NCBI GenBank assembly: GCA_020881915.1
Contig: JAJFPB010000006.1
Location: 1,426,001-1,490,000, forward strand
DNA: 64,000 nucleotides
From: Paramyrothecium sp. XJ0827
Lineage: Eukaryota > Ascomycota > Sordariomycetes > Hypocreales > Stachybotryaceae
Direction of reading: 5' to 3'
Shown here: in pieces, positions 43,708 through 55,752 of the stretch
Numbering within the stretch: the first letter of the stretch is position 1
Layout of the letters: every line of letters begins with the position of its first letter
Notes under the pieces: model-generated
Told to the model about the DNA's origin: nothing
Database searches by the model: none
Seen by the model: the letters and a program-made list of their open reading frames with translations, nothing else
Position numbers and translations under genes: made by a program

Positions 43708-46057
43708 CTAGGATGCGCCGTCCACGTTGAGGTGTGAATATTCCTCCACCAAGTTCGCCAGAACATAGGCGTCTTTCTCCTCCCGTCTTTTAACAACACT
43801 AACGGGCCAGCTGCTTCTCACTGTCTGCACCAGATCCTGCTTGCTATTGAACTCGTCTTCGTTAATTTTCATTGATTGCATCAGTAGGTTGAGCTCTCGC
43901 TGGCGCATCCGGCCACGAACGACGTGAAATAGTGCCTCTGCTAGGTAATGGTTGCGACGTTGGTGATAGAGGCCCTTAGCCATCAAGAGAAGCGTAGACT
44001 GGAGGTCTTGGAGTTCCTGCTCAGGTGTCTGGTCGCTAATGGCTTCGATGCACTCGCTCGCGGTGAGCATACAGGGTATGACGATGAAAAGATCCATGGC
44101 CTCGAACCCATGGCGGAGATAGTAGAGTCGAACGAGGGTTCGGAGGTATCTCTTGGCTTCGTCGATGATCTGCTGCACAGTGGGTCGTTTCTCCGGGTCC
44201 ACGGCGAGCAGTGGCTCGTACATGGTGAGGATGAGGTGCTGAAGGTATATGCTATTCAGCCATGGTTGTTAGCCTCCGAGCCTTTACAAGAGATATGGGT
44301 CTTACTGGAGTTGTAGCTGTCCAGGTAACACGATCATCTCAGGTTGGAGACATTTTGGAAGATTTCTATACCAGCGTATCAGCCGTGCATAGAGCCTATC
44401 GGCCGTATCATGTGTTATCTGGGATCCTTCGGAAAAGTGTATGCAGCAGACTTGGTTCATGATAATACGAAATTCGCTTCGTGCCTTGAAGACTTGGCCG
44501 AAGTAGGTTGGTGTGTGCCAGCGACTCAGAGGATACTTGACCCAGACCTCCCCATACCACTGCGAATCATCCAGGGGGTCAGGAAGGGGCCAGTTCGGTG
44601 GCGTTGTGAGTGTCGGCCGAATGTTGAACGAGAATGCAACCAATCTACACGTATTAGACGCAATTTCGAACCATTTCGTTCAGACCACTTACGTCTCCCA
44701 GTTGAACAAGGCCCATGCGGCAAACGCTCTGCCCCTTCGGTCCCTTTCCGTCAGGGGTCCGACATCGCCATCGAGCAGGCGAAGTTCGCGAGCCAGTGCA
44801 ACTGCATGTATTCTGTATGGCTGGCCAATCTCATCCAACCCGCACAGGTTGTGGATAACGCTGAAGAGGATCCCAGCCTGGATGGTGGTAACTCGAGGTT
44901 CGGAAGCTTCCAATTCCCACAATCGTTTGGCCTCGCCAAGGAAGCGGTACAGCAGAGACCGCGGGTTCCAATACTCGGCGCGGTCTTCGAATCGATTATG
45001 ACAAACCTAGACGTGATTAGGTGGGAACGGACATATAGGAAAAGGTAGGTGAGGTGCGTACGGATGCATAGGCCAGAGTAACATTGACGAGAAGGGATGA
45101 GCAGAAATCTTTCCTTTGGATTGCCATGTCCTCAAGGAACAGATTTTTTTGAAAGGCGGCCGTGAAATGATATTCGCAGTGGAAGAGCTCTCCAAGTAGG
45201 TCACGCATGAGCACGTCGTTGTCACAGATCGTGGTCCACATCGACGGCTTGGCATCGGTGAGCAGAGGGTCGATGACCTTGGCGGCGTGGAAGGGCTTCA
45301 AGTACAGACTTTTGAGATCTTCAGGCGCTAAACTATCTGGAAAGACTAGGTTCGCTTGTTGGGCATAGGAACAGATAGACGTAGCTTCATACAGCACCGA
45401 CCCCAAATAGGGGTTGTCGATAAGGTAGCTCTGAGGCATCTCTGATCCGTACGGGACTTCATATCGGAACCTGGTCTCCGGTCTGACTGCCATCTGGAGC
45501 ATGATGTTCCCCGCATTCACATGGTTCAAGATGGTTGTCACGTCAGTTCCCGTCCGGAGCTTCTGGAAGACATCCTTGGCGTCTTGCTCCGGCAGGTCCT
45601 TTAGAAGAGCGACTATCTTCTCGTTGTTCGCTGCTTTAGTCTGCACCGCCTTGAGGTTGCGCCGCAGACTGCTGGGAGTGGTTGGCTCGCCGAGCTGCAA
45701 GCTGTAGTGGCAGCCTAGTTTCCGCAGGGCACAGCGACGGCAAATGGGCCTGTCACCGGAGCACTAGGCGCCAGCATTTGGTAGTTAGTGTTAGATCTAT
45801 GCACGCATGACAGGCATACCTCCTCGATTTACCTTGACTTTTGATGTACGGCACTTGTCACAAGCTGTCGTCACAGGCTTTGCACGAGCAGACAAGGGTT
45901 TCGACGCAGTCGTTGGTGGCGGAGCTGAGGCTGGAGCTGAAGCTGAAGATGAAGATGCAGTTGAGGCTGAAGCTGACGCCGAAGACTTGGCTGTAGCTGG
46001 CAAGATATGTGCCAAAGGTCTCGACTGATTGGAATTGGCGTTCGTACGCATGGTCAT
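43708..46057 (-). CDS. Zn(II)2Cys6 fungal transcription factor
   Basis: Five exons, 45833-46057, 45062-45763, 44693-45006, 44306-44644 and 43708-44251, all in phase (introns 69, 55, 48, 54), give 707 aa. The binuclear zinc cluster spans the first intron: ACDKCRTSKVK, then CSGDRPICRRCALRKLGC, so all six Cys are present. It follows an unusual Ser/Ala/Pro-rich leader (about 25-60). The middle-homology region of the Fungal_trans type is clear: EDRAEYWNPRSLLYRFLGE, VTTIQAGILFSVIHNLCGLDE and AFAAWALFNWET. It should bind paired CGG triplets in the nucleus and regulate genes that cannot be named from sequence. The neighbours (a transporter-like gene and a secreted protein) do not define a target set. 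Confidence 0.85.
45905..45984. repeat. Low-complexity GCTGAA-type repeat in coding sequence
   Basis: An imperfect hexamer/trinucleotide repeat of GCTGAA, GATGAA and GCTGAG units. On the coding (minus) strand it makes the Ser/Ala-rich leader of the transcription factor. Such repeats slip easily and often vary in length between strains. Confidence 0.6.
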
Positions 46058-46960
46058 CGTACCTTTGGTACTGCGGGTTGGAAAGTATCACGGGCGGCTA
46101 GACTGGCCTGGTGTTTTCGTCGGGCGCCCGTGCGATTATGCGGTTACACACGCAAGCGGCAGAGACGGCCTGACAGCATCAAAGTCCCAGGCCACGTCGC
46201 GTCGAAGACCAGGGACCATACCATTACCTGGAGGAGTGGCGCTGGAGATTTGGGGGGGGGGGGAGCTGGCGGGTTTTAAGGAACGGCTTCGAGTTTCTGG
46301 CTTTCTTTTTGCGAGCAGCTATGATTGGTCTGTGAAATTTCGGGCACATGCTCGTTCCCCCGATCCAATCAGAATCTCGAAGCAAGAAGAGCCAATGATC
46401 AGCCTTTGCGCAAGACCATGCTGTGCGCGTCACCAGTGAGGCGTCGACTTTGTGCTACCCTACACACAGCACCCTGCGAATCAGCCAACCACAGAGAAAG
46501 AAGGAAATAGATGCCAAACGAAGAATCAAATAGATGAATCGGGACTGCTTGAATTTAGTCTGTCGTTTTCCTTGTCAACTTGGAACATAAGCGAACCTTT
46601 GTATCCTGCACACCTGAGACTCAATTGGATTGAATCATCTTTTTGCGATTTTCCCCTTTGCTTTCTCATTGGGACAGCAATACGACGCACTGGCGAACCA
46701 TCTAAACCCAGCTAAAACTCGATCTCAATCCAAAGCCTTACTCCAATTCGTAGGCCTCCCCACTCTGACCTCGAGCCGCCCTTCAGTGTGGACAAGAATG
46801 GCGATATGCAGGATGACTGGGAACATAACCCAAACCGGGCAAACTACCTAATCTAGCATCTGGCAATCCTACTTCTAGTAGTAAGAGTCTTTCAACACGT
46901 CAATTTTAGCTTGAATTGGGATATTGATTGACCTCAATAGTCTACCATATTCATATCGTC
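46058..46960. other. Intergenic stretch with a 12-base G run
   Basis: Upstream of the regulator and downstream of the transporter-like gene. A run of 12 G lies at 46252-46263, about 200 bases before the regulator start. No coding sequence is supported. Confidence 0.5.
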
Positions 46961-48818
46961 TCAGGCAAGTTCCACCTGATAAAACACAATGAAAATGCTG
47001 CCCAGAAAGCAGAGGACACTAGCATACACGCTTCCCATTCCAGCAAATCCAATGGCGAAAACATCGGGCCCTGAGAAGAAAGCGGCCACCGAGGAAACGG
47101 ATGTGAGGACAATGGTGACCAAATTCCTTGGCCAAGATTTTCCTTGCGTGGTACAAAAAATGTTGAAGAAGGCGAGCCCGAGAGCGAATCGCCATATGAC
47201 GGGGTAGAAGGCCTCAGGGATATCGTAAATGCTGCCGAGGATGCTGCGGTGAAAGCTTGCAAAGAAAGCAGGGGACAGGAAAAAGGTACCCATGGCGATG
47301 AGGTTGTGCAAACCGATCAGCCGATTTCTCGTCCGAGATGGATCGTTCTTGTACCATCTCCACCAAAAGCTGCCGAAGATGGCTATGCCACCCGCGAAGC
47401 CAGCCATTACTGGGACGAGGCTGTCGGAAACGCCGCTAAGAAGGGGAGGAACTGAGATGCAAAGGTTGACCAGGGTAAGCGGAATGATTTCGAAGGCTTT
47501 AAGCATTCCATTCGTGTGCCAATGCATGAGCTTGCGGCCCTGGTCCGAGATGTAGGTCGCCGGTATCGACGCAAGGGCCGAGTAGATGGTTGCAGCAACC
47601 AACAGAGTCCGGGATTCTAGAGGGAAGCTTCTTTCGAGACTTGCAGAGGACCATCCTTCCAGGAAATAGGAGAACAATAAATGGATAGGAACCGAGAGGA
47701 GACTCGTGGGAAATATAACTGCGGCAGGTTAATTCATGCGGCTTGACAGACTGTGTCTTGCAACTTACCATCGTCTTCTCTGGCAACGTGTGTATTCATG
47801 TACGGTCGCAGGATGTAGAAGAAGATCATGCAGAAAACATTGGCACACAGCCAGAGATAGCCCGCACCGATTGTGTAGGACCCGTCCTTGAGAGCCGTAG
47901 CAAACATAACCCTGTTTGGGCCTGTCCCCCACGAGCTGGTCAAGGCAGTGTTGAGGACGAGGAAGAACTCGGCGAGAGCTGCCAAAATGCAGCTTAGGGA
48001 CGAGAGCAAAAATGATAGGCCACCAAGCACGCTGCGATTAGTGCTCTCGAAGCTGATGGCAACGCAAACCGTGCCTAGTATGCGCATCATGCTGCGGAAA
48101 GGAATGGATACGGACTCTAGTGCGCGGAGATGCGTGTACTGCTGAATGATTTGTAGCGGGACAATGAAAAGGACCCCTGCGATGGTTAGAATCCGTGTGA
48201 GTGCTGGATGGACGTTGTAGACGTACAATAAATGGCTTCCTCAGACCTGAGAAATTTCGCCATCCTTTTCACATCATACTTGCCAATAGCCATCTTAGCG
48301 ATAATGTGAATCATGGTCTAGGCGACTTGTCAGTAGCGGCCAGGAACCAGAGGAAGAGGAGAGCCCACCGTGACAGCCGTGAAGAGGAAGCTGTGGCTCC
48401 AGCCATCGCGTGAGACGACGTATTTGTCTACCACGGGAATGCTGACGACGGACAAGCTCGCCAAAGAAGTGATGAAAAGGATGGTCCCGGGCTTGCGCCT
48501 CAATTCCGAGAGTGACGCAGCGATCGCCCTCGGAACCGCGTCGTTCGTCTCCGGAACACCTTGCCCAGACTCGAGGAATGCAGGCGAGTTGAGGACATCT
48601 TCTATGAGGTATGAATTCGTCGCATGCCACAGCTGAGAGATTCGCTGGAGCTCAGCCTTGTCGATGCCCTCATCCATTGCCTGGTCCGAGCTGCGATCGG
48701 CGTCGCGGCTCTTGGCAGACGCGACATCCGGCTCAGGAGCCTTGGCATCTGCAACGACAGCCGAGTCTTTCTCGCTCTTGCGCATTTTGGGCAACGGGAT
48801 TGGTCCACGCTCTTTCAT
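46961..48818 (-). CDS. Polytopic membrane protein, nucleotide-sugar-transporter-like N-half
   Basis: Four exons, 48369-48818, 48227-48317, 47769-48176 and 46961-47718, with in-phase introns of 51, 50 and 50 bases, give 568 aa. A polar N-terminal tail of about 105 residues is followed by about 12 hydrophobic segments. The first half recalls the drug/metabolite transporter group, including GDP-mannose transporters: TILFITSLASLSVVSIPVVDK followed by YVVS, then SIPFRSMMRILGT. Typical members have about 10 helices and 350 aa, so this protein is much longer, and its second half (MAGFAGGIAIFGSFWW, RFALGLAFFNIFC) I do not recognise. It is probably a Golgi or vacuolar transporter. The family call is tentative, while the gene structure is good. 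Confidence 0.6.
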
Positions 48819-50164
48819 CAGCCGTCAATCTGAGTCTATGGTCGAACAAGTCCTTCTTCTCCCGGGTCGACAAAGTTGTCTTGTTCCTTCTCAAACTCTG
48901 CTTTCTTGTGGCTCAGGCTATTTAGCAATATGGCATCGGTGATTTACGGTGCCTTTCCTCGAGACAAATTCAGGTCCACAGTGCGGGTTGTGCTGTACGT
49001 TTGATTCGTGCTTGGCGGTGACATGCGTGCTGTGCCAATGAGGGGGAAATTCCTCGCGCACGCAGCAGAATCATGTTGCAACGCGCATATTTCAATCTTT
49101 GGGCGGTCTCGCACGGCAAAACGGAATGAGAGAATAGCTTTTCAGCTCGGCTCCCTGGGATATTATCCGAGATTACATTGCTTACCGCGATTCTGGTTAA
49201 TTATGCAACAGGGCGAGCTAAACCGAAATCTGCACTTAGCAGTTATAAGCCACCTGCAATTGGCACCAGTCTGTTGAAGTTGGGCTGAAACGTGGCCGCA
49301 CTGCATGAATTGAACAGCGTGTACCTACCTTTCCTCGTTATTTGTTCTCTCGCGTGAGCTTCTGAGTAGTATGGAGAATAAGTGCGATGGCAGTGCAGCA
49401 ACACCATTGCCGTCGAATAGGTGGGCAAAAATATCGGAACGCAATAGAAAGTGTGCCATCGCAGGGTCGTGGACGTGGTGAGTGTGCACAGTTCAATATT
49501 GCTAAAACTTGGTTCCCGCCCCCATTTTGCCGGCCAGCAGTATTGTTTTCCAGAGAGACGCCTGGTGGTCAAAGCGGTCCATGAACGCTCGGTTGATTTG
49601 CATTACCGTACTTTGAGTTGAGATCTTTACCCGAGTCCTGCTTTGATGCAACTGGACACAGCTAGTCTAGTATCCTAGCAGCCTCTAATATTGCGTGAAA
49701 GACCGGTCAAGACCTGCAACTGAGAAGCTTTTGAGGCAAGTGATGATAACAAAGGCTGCATGCAGTATCGTCACATGGAAAAGGAGCTGGAAGAGAGGGG
49801 ACTCAGCCTGGCGCAAGATTTGACGTCAAGATAGACCGCTGTGTCTTGTCAAGTATTCATCGCTCCGTAGGTGATGCCCTAGCCGGATATCTCGCGCATT
49901 GGAGAGGTTGCCCTTGATGGAAATTTGGCATCACCTGGGCGAAGCCCACCATTATCCACTTGAATGCACAAGATCTGACCAACTGTCTGTTAGATGGGCC
50001 ATATGCTTCTGTCAACCATTCAATCTAGATACTGTCATGATGGCAGATTGCTGCTCTTCGTGATGCTCCCACAGGATTGTTCTGAAATCCATTCTTAGTC
50101 CCATTATCGTCGCCACCCAAACAAGGATCAGATCCACCTACGACGGGCGCCAAACGCCTGAATA
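48819..50164. other. Intergenic stretch of about 1.35 kb
   Basis: Upstream of the transporter-like gene and up to the tRNA. Short frames only, with no domain that I can support. Confidence 0.45.
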
Positions 50165-50235
50165 TCTTCCGTAGTATAGTGGTCAGTATGCAAGCTTGTC
50201 ACGCTTGAGACCCGGGTTCAATTCCCGGCGGGAGA
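50165..50235 (+). tRNA. tRNA-Asp (anticodon GTC)
   Basis: All four arms fold by eye. The acceptor TCTTCCG pairs with CGGGAGA (one G-T pair). The D-arm is GTAT...GTAT around AGTGGTCA. The anticodon stem CAAGC/GCTTG encloses TTGTCAC with GTC, and the T-stem CCGGG/CCCGG encloses TTCAATT. There is no intron. A T-run follows at 50241-50245, the usual Pol III stop. Confidence 0.95.
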
Positions 50236-50600
50236 GTTCCGTTTTTCTTTTTGCAAATTGCCATCTCTCGATGGGTGTTATCGGTGGGTCGTGATTTTTG
50301 CAAGTCGTGACCCATCGGCTAGCTTCAACAACAAGCGCGTGGTGATCCTCCATGATACCCACACGCTACATTGACTGATGTGTCAGAAACCGAGTAATGA
50401 TTTAAGACAGAGATAACAGGGGGAAGAGAAACTTGACCTCCTTTGACTAAGTGGTTTGCTACTCAATGATCTAATGGGATCCCTGATATCAAATTTTGAC
50501 CAGGAAAGCTGCCAGTACATGGCCCTTCATCGTTTCCAATACACTAGTCATTCGAATAATAATATGGTGTGCTTATTGACACTGATGCTAGAAAACAACA
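50236..50600. other. Gap between tRNA and oxidoreductase
   Basis: About 365 bases. Apart from the Pol III stop I see nothing that I can support. Confidence 0.5.
50241..50251 (+). terminator. Pol III terminator after tRNA-Asp
   Basis: Two T-runs (TTTTT, C, TTTTT) begin six bases after the tRNA end, as expected for RNA polymerase III termination. Confidence 0.7.
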
Positions 50601-51707
50601 CTAAACCAATTCAACAACAACCTTTTGCCCGGAGACTCCCTCATGATACCTGTCGATCGCCCCCTGAATCTGGTCAAGGCCTTTGCCGAACACGAGGGGC
50701 TTCGGTGAGCACTTCAGAAAGCCCGTGTTCAATACGTTAGGCATCCACTGGCCCCAGATGAAGTGGCCCAAGTCACTCCTGGTCACATAGCTGCCGTGTG
50801 CTATCTTCAAGTCAGCATAGATTCTCCACAGTCAGTTCGTCCCCATCAACATACCTCGGCGCATCTCCAACCCATCCGGCAGAGGGGCGTTCACCGGGAA
50901 CCCAGGGGGCATGATAGAGCCAAACCTGCCTCGAGATCCGAGCCCAGTGTATGCTTCAACTGAGCGTGTCACCGCTTCGTCAGTCATAATGCAGCAGAAT
51001 ACGCCTGCGACGTCCTTCTCCTTAAAAACCTCGATGATGTCAGACACCACGTTGGGCGATGAGCGGTCAAAAAGGTGCGTCGCTCCCAACGAGCGACACT
51101 CGTCAAGGTTTCTGGCCCCTGCGACAGCACCAACTTCGTAGCCAGCCGAGACTAGGAGCTGAATAGCACAAGCACCTATGCTCGAGCTAGCCCCCCAAAC
51201 AAGGATTGCTTGACCATTGGACTCTGGGGCCGCGACAGGTTGCGGTCGCAATAAGCCCATGCCACGCTCCCCATCATCGGCGAAGAGACCATCCGCAGCA
51301 GAAGAGATGCACAGGGGTAAAACCGTGGCGTCATTGAAAGTGAGACTATCTGGAATCTTGGCGACGAGGAAGACTTTCGCAACTGCATATCGTTGGAATG
51401 AGTTGCGGCGGTAATCGGCTTTGGGGAAAGGGGGCACTCCATCGAATGCACCTAGGACACGGTCGCCAGGAGCGAAGGTCTTGACATCGGCTCCCACAGC
51501 GTAGATCTCGCCAGCACCGTCGGCGCCCAGGATGGCGGGGTATTCTTCGATCATCATGCCAACCCGCTGTATCAGTGCTTCCATAGGGTTGATAGCTACG
51601 CTATGGATCTTGATGAGAACCTCATCTGGGCCTGGGATGTACAGGGGAGCAGGCCCAACCTGAAAAGGAGCCTTGCTCTCAGGGAGCCAAGCAGCTTCGT
51701 TTGACAT
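50601..51707 (-). CDS. CipB-like zinc-type oxidoreductase (MDR/enoyl reductase family)
   Basis: A medium-chain dehydrogenase/reductase. Best model: exons 50872-51707 and 50601-50823 with a 48-base intron (donor GTTGGA, branch AACTGAC), 352 aa, the usual family length. A better-looking donor, GTATGT at 50857, does not give the right phase, so this junction is the weak point. The N-terminal GroES-like domain has VLIKIHSVAINPMEALIQ and ILGADGAGEIYAVG. The Rossmann part has ILVWGASSSIGACAIQL and a basic NADPH-type patch (GARNLDECRSLGA). The end GLDQIQGAIDRYHEGVSGQK followed by VVVEL is typical. The catalytic-zinc cysteines are not evident, as in quinone- and enoyl-reductase relatives. It is divergent from a zinc-cluster regulator, which may control it. 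Confidence 0.78.
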
Positions 51708-52183
51708 GATTATGGCAACTTAAAAAGTCTTTGATGGGAGTGTGAGGTGCGAGGATGAAAATATGAATTGCTTGTCAGTGTTATAGAGTGTAGAGTAGAG
51801 ACAAATGATTCTGTTGAGTAGGAAGATGAAGGTCATTTATACAATTTATCCCTAAGTGCCCCTGCGCAACATATCATCGGAATTAGGATTGTATCCGTAA
51901 AGACATCCACCAATAATCCTTTCTAGCTCTAAAATCCGGATTAATCTGTGGTCTTGTGAGCGGTTACCGATGATCGCGATGGATGAAAACGGGAAGCATC
52001 AACTTGGCTGCAGGGCCGGCGGAAAGCTAGCCATATCGGGAAACGTGTAGGGACGGCGCAAAGCTAACTGCATTGAGCAAAGTGCCAAGCCCCAATCCAT
52101 CATGACTTGGAGCGTGCCTGTTACCCCCATTCCCTTGACTCCTGTCATACGATCAAGAGCAATTGGGGTCAGTCCTGGCATCA
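51708..52183. promoter_or_regulatory. Divergent promoter, oxidoreductase and regulator
   Basis: A 476-base region between two outward starts. A regulator facing a single enzyme gene is a common fungal control unit. I see no certain TATA box. Confidence 0.4.
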
Positions 52184-53898
52184 ATGGTGAACTACGGTGT
52201 CTCTAGAGCTTGCGCCACGTGTAAGCTGAGAAAGAAGAAGGTTAGTAGACGTTTCCGGACGACCCGGTTCCAAACACCCATATCCTTGCTAACTAGTCAT
52301 GTCCAGTGCGATCAAACTCGTCCTGTGAGCTAGCCCAGGTCTTTTCATATGGCCGGTTGCTGTCTCAGTAGCTAATTACCCCACAGATATGTAGGGCGTG
52401 CATTCGTACGAACCGGGAATGCCTGGGGTACAAGGAAGAGGCGGACTTGGTATTCCGTCATCACCGTACTGAAGTGGCTCGTTCACGGACCAAGCATTGT
52501 CCAACTTCTACCGGAAGTTCAGCCTCAATTCACGACTTATTCTCAGAAGACCTCACCGACAGTGAACTGGAGAAGCAGGCACTTGATGTGTTTGTCCGTG
52601 ATTATTGCCTGCGACCAGCCGATCCGATACTTTCGCGGGGCTATTTACAAGGTGTAATGAGGAACATCCAAGAGACTGGGGGTGAATCTGCCGTATCCAC
52701 AGCTGCACGAATCGTGGCACTTGAAGGCATGGGGCGTCGATATGGCCGATCGTCACTGCGGCGAAAAGCGCAGTGGCTGTATCATGCCGAATTGCGAGCA
52801 TTCCAACGACGCATGGCGGGCGAATCTTCCTTCCGCTCAGTGGATTCGCTTTGTGTAGCTATCCTCTTCGGCCTATACGAGGTGAGCCGAGCTCCGCTTA
52901 CGAATGCGTAGAAGCCAACTAAATATGCGCTCCTCAGATTGTCTCGTCATTCCGGCCTGGAGATAGCGTTCATTCTGTTCACGCTCTGGGCATCACAGCC
53001 ATTCTTCGAACCCACAACTCCCCCTTCGCTTTGTTGAAAGATGTTCCCGGCGCGAATCCATCGATTCGAGGCATGGCGGGCTTGTTCTCTCCATCAGCCG
53101 CAGCTGCAAAGTTGACTTTTAACTTAGACCATTTAGCCGTAACGCTTGGAGAAATCTTCGAGCGTGCGGTTAAATACTTTGAACCAGACCAGGTGGACTC
53201 ACATGATGAATACAAGCTGCGAGTACTCTTCTCTGATGTCCAGGAATGCTTTAATGCGCTCATCGACTGGCCAAAAAGTCAACCTCCCGCCTGGCAGCCA
53301 ACATGTATTGGGACGGCAACAGTTTGCCAGACGAGCGGTGACCACGGTACAATCTGCTGGCCAGGCAGAATTGACGTGTATCTAGATCGTGGGTACTCTC
53401 CATGATACAGCTCCACATCCATACTGATCAAATACTACAGACTGGGTCGCCGCTATCTGGGCAATATGGCGCAAGGGAGTTGTAGTGCTTGCGGCCATTG
53501 CACTCCGTTGTGCCAACGCTCTGCCGAACTGCCCCGAATTATTCCCCACAGCCTCTCGCATGAAAGAGACTGCGTTGCCAATTCTCAACTCCATGTTCTC
53601 GTCTATACCGTACTTTCTCTTGAACGATCCTCGTGATCTTTTCCGCGAGCGGGAAGGGAAGATTGCGATTGGGCCACCCGTGGGAGGAATACTCGTGATG
53701 CATGTCTTGTTCATCTTGAAGATGCAGCCTGAGATCGTGTCACGCGAACAAGAAGTGTTCTTAAGTGGTTGTTTAAGATGGATAGGTCAGTGGATGGGCT
53801 TAGGACATGCTCAGGAGCTGAGCGAAACTCAAAAATACTTTGTGAACAGGTCTATAGCAGACGCCCATACGGTTATATGGGCGGGCATGATGTACTGA
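52184..53898 (+). CDS. Zn(II)2Cys6 transcription factor with an 18-base micro-exon
   Basis: Five exons, 52184-52240, 52307-52324, 52387-52881, 52938-53388 and 53441-53898, give 492 aa. The zinc cluster is assembled from three exons: ACATCKLRKKK, the six-codon exon CDQTRP, then ICRACIRTNREC. This restores six correctly spaced Cys, so the tiny exon is almost certainly real. The rest is the fungal-specific regulator type with an N-terminal cluster and a C-terminal helical domain (MGRRYGRSSLRRKAQWLYH, SLCVAILFGLYE, HWVAAIWAIWRKGV). It should act in the nucleus. Its divergent neighbour, the CipB-like oxidoreductase, is a candidate target. The last exon ends at TGA 53896-53898. Confidence 0.85.
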
Positions 53899-54656
53899 AA
53901 AGCATCCTTCAAGTCTTGGTCTGCATTTTGACACGTGAAATTCAACATCATCTTTAAGCCATAACCGAAGTCCAATGGCAGTTCCTTCTCGAATGAACCA
54001 GCCGGTCTCACAACGTCTTGTTTCGTTCTATTTGCGTCTCAATGCTGAACATACAGATGAAAAAAACCTGACGAACCAACGTCAACAGAACTCGGGCATG
54101 TTTTGGTGAATCATCTGAGTATACTTGCTTGTACCTTCCAGTTTAAGCAAACGGCTCGTCTCTTTCCGGATTCCGCTTCTCACGTCCTTCATTGGTCAAT
54201 CAGTCCAGAGTCTCGACTGCGTATGGTTTCATCAGACCCAAATACCCGCTTAGGAATGAGAGCAAAAGAGCCAATCAAACCGTCTTCACTCTGCAGAAGA
54301 CGGTCTGACCTGCTTATCTCACCAGTCATCTTCCCATATTTTAGTTGCTTAATTTGGATAAAATCATGACAATATTGAGGACCCGTCGCATATAGGCCTG
54401 GACTATGGCTTGAGCTTCAACACTCTGGCATTTCCAAGATTAACAGATCGCTTGTACAAGTGTACTTCATCCTGAGTATATATATATTGCATGTCCCCGT
54501 AGGACCCTCCATGGAGGTGAGACTGAGCCAACAATCTATGTGTTGCAGCATTCTCCGAGAACCATTCGTTACATATAGCCAACCATCGGAATTGAGTCTC
54601 ATATTTGAGAACCAACAGAGACGCGAAAGATCAAACTACCCCCAGACTTCACCAAT
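53899..54656. other. Intergenic stretch with TATA run
   Basis: An alternating TATATATATAT tract lies at 54477-54487, 170 bases before the DUF4360 start, and may serve as a TATA element. No gene is supported. Confidence 0.5.
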
Positions 54657-55301
54657 ATGAAGCTTGGTGCCTGGACTAGTGTATCTGCTTTGTTCGCTGC
54701 CCTCGTCGCAGCCGGTCCTGTAGCATTGACCGATATCTCGACCGACCCAGACCCGTTACTGGTCAATATTCGCAGCGTCTCATTTTCCGGCAACGGCTGT
54801 CCTGCAGGGACGGTTTCCTCATCCGTTTCGGCCGACCGTTCCCAATTCAACTTTGCCTTCGGGTCTTTCCGAGCTGAGATTGGAGTACCAGGCCTACCCG
54901 TCTCAGAACGCTCGAAAAACTGCCAATTACATCTTACCTTGGACAAGCCTACTGGATGGCAATTTGCCGTGACCGAAAGCACTTGGCATGGCTACGCTCA
55001 GCTTGATCAAGGCATCAAAGCCAATTTGCTCAACACGTATTACTTCAGCCATGCAGTCGATGGTGCGATTGCAACCAAATTCACACTAAGCGGCTCTGAA
55101 TGGGCTTCGGGGGATTACTTTACCGTGCGCCAGCCAATTTCGGAAGAAGGTCTTCTCTGGTCTCCTTGCGGTTCGAACGGCATCATGAATATCAATAACC
55201 GGGTCAGTTTGACGAGTTCTACAATTGAAGGTCACGGCATCGTTGGTGTCAAAGAGGTCGACAATATCCTGCAGACTAGCATCGTATGGCGGGTATGCTG
55301 A
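54657..55301 (+). CDS. Secreted DUF4360 protein
   Basis: A 214-aa single-exon protein with a signal peptide (MKLGAWTSVSALFAALVAAG). The body matches the DUF4360 family of small secreted fungal proteins: VNIRSVSFSGNGCPAGTVSS, FNFAFGSFRAEIGV, RSKNCQLHLTLD, PTGWQFAV and a C-terminal Cys after SIVWRVC. Cysteines at the GNGC, KNCQ, PCGS and WRVC positions probably form disulfides. The fold is predicted to be a beta-sandwich. The function is unknown; members are often abundant in secretomes. No introns and no sign of damage. Confidence 0.88.
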   Translation: MKLGAWTSVSALFAALVAAGPVALTDISTDPDPLLVNIRSVSFSGNGCPAGTVSSSVSADRSQFNFAFGSFRAEIGVPGLPVSERSKNCQLHLTLDKPTGWQFAVTESTWHGYAQLDQGIKANLLNTYYFSHAVDGAIATKFTLSGSEWASGDYFTVRQPISEEGLLWSPCGSNGIMNINNRVSLTSSTIEGHGIVGVKEVDNILQTSIVWRVC

Positions 55302-55752
55302 ATGATTCGAAGAATCCCAAGCGGCGCCGTTAAACCCAATGCACAGCAAGTGAGAATCTGGTCCCAAGTTTTTGAAGAAAGAGATTGACGTTGAGTGCCT
55401 TAGCTCGGCGTTTTGGATGGCTCAAGATGTGGTGTCGGGGTCGCATATCTTATAGAGCAAGTGGCAGCGCACGAGACGCGATGGTCAATCTTCAAAAGAT
55501 TTCGGGCTCCATTTTGTATGAGCCGAGGAGCGGAACAAGGTTATAAATTTTGAAGAGAGTTGCAATGTTGGATTGAACGAATCGGCCTGAGCATGGGGAC
55601 CAAGATTGCATTGTACGGCATTGAACAGATAGTCACTTCCCTCATCCAAGGCTCGGTATAACTGTCTTCTAGTTCGATACTTTATGGAACTTTATTGATG
55701 ATTCTATGCCCAAATCCCTGAGTCTATGCAAGATACGGTGACATATGAGAGG
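55302..55752. other. Gap between convergent 3' ends
   Basis: Sequence between the DUF4360 gene and the P450 gene. No coding sequence is supported. Confidence 0.5.
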
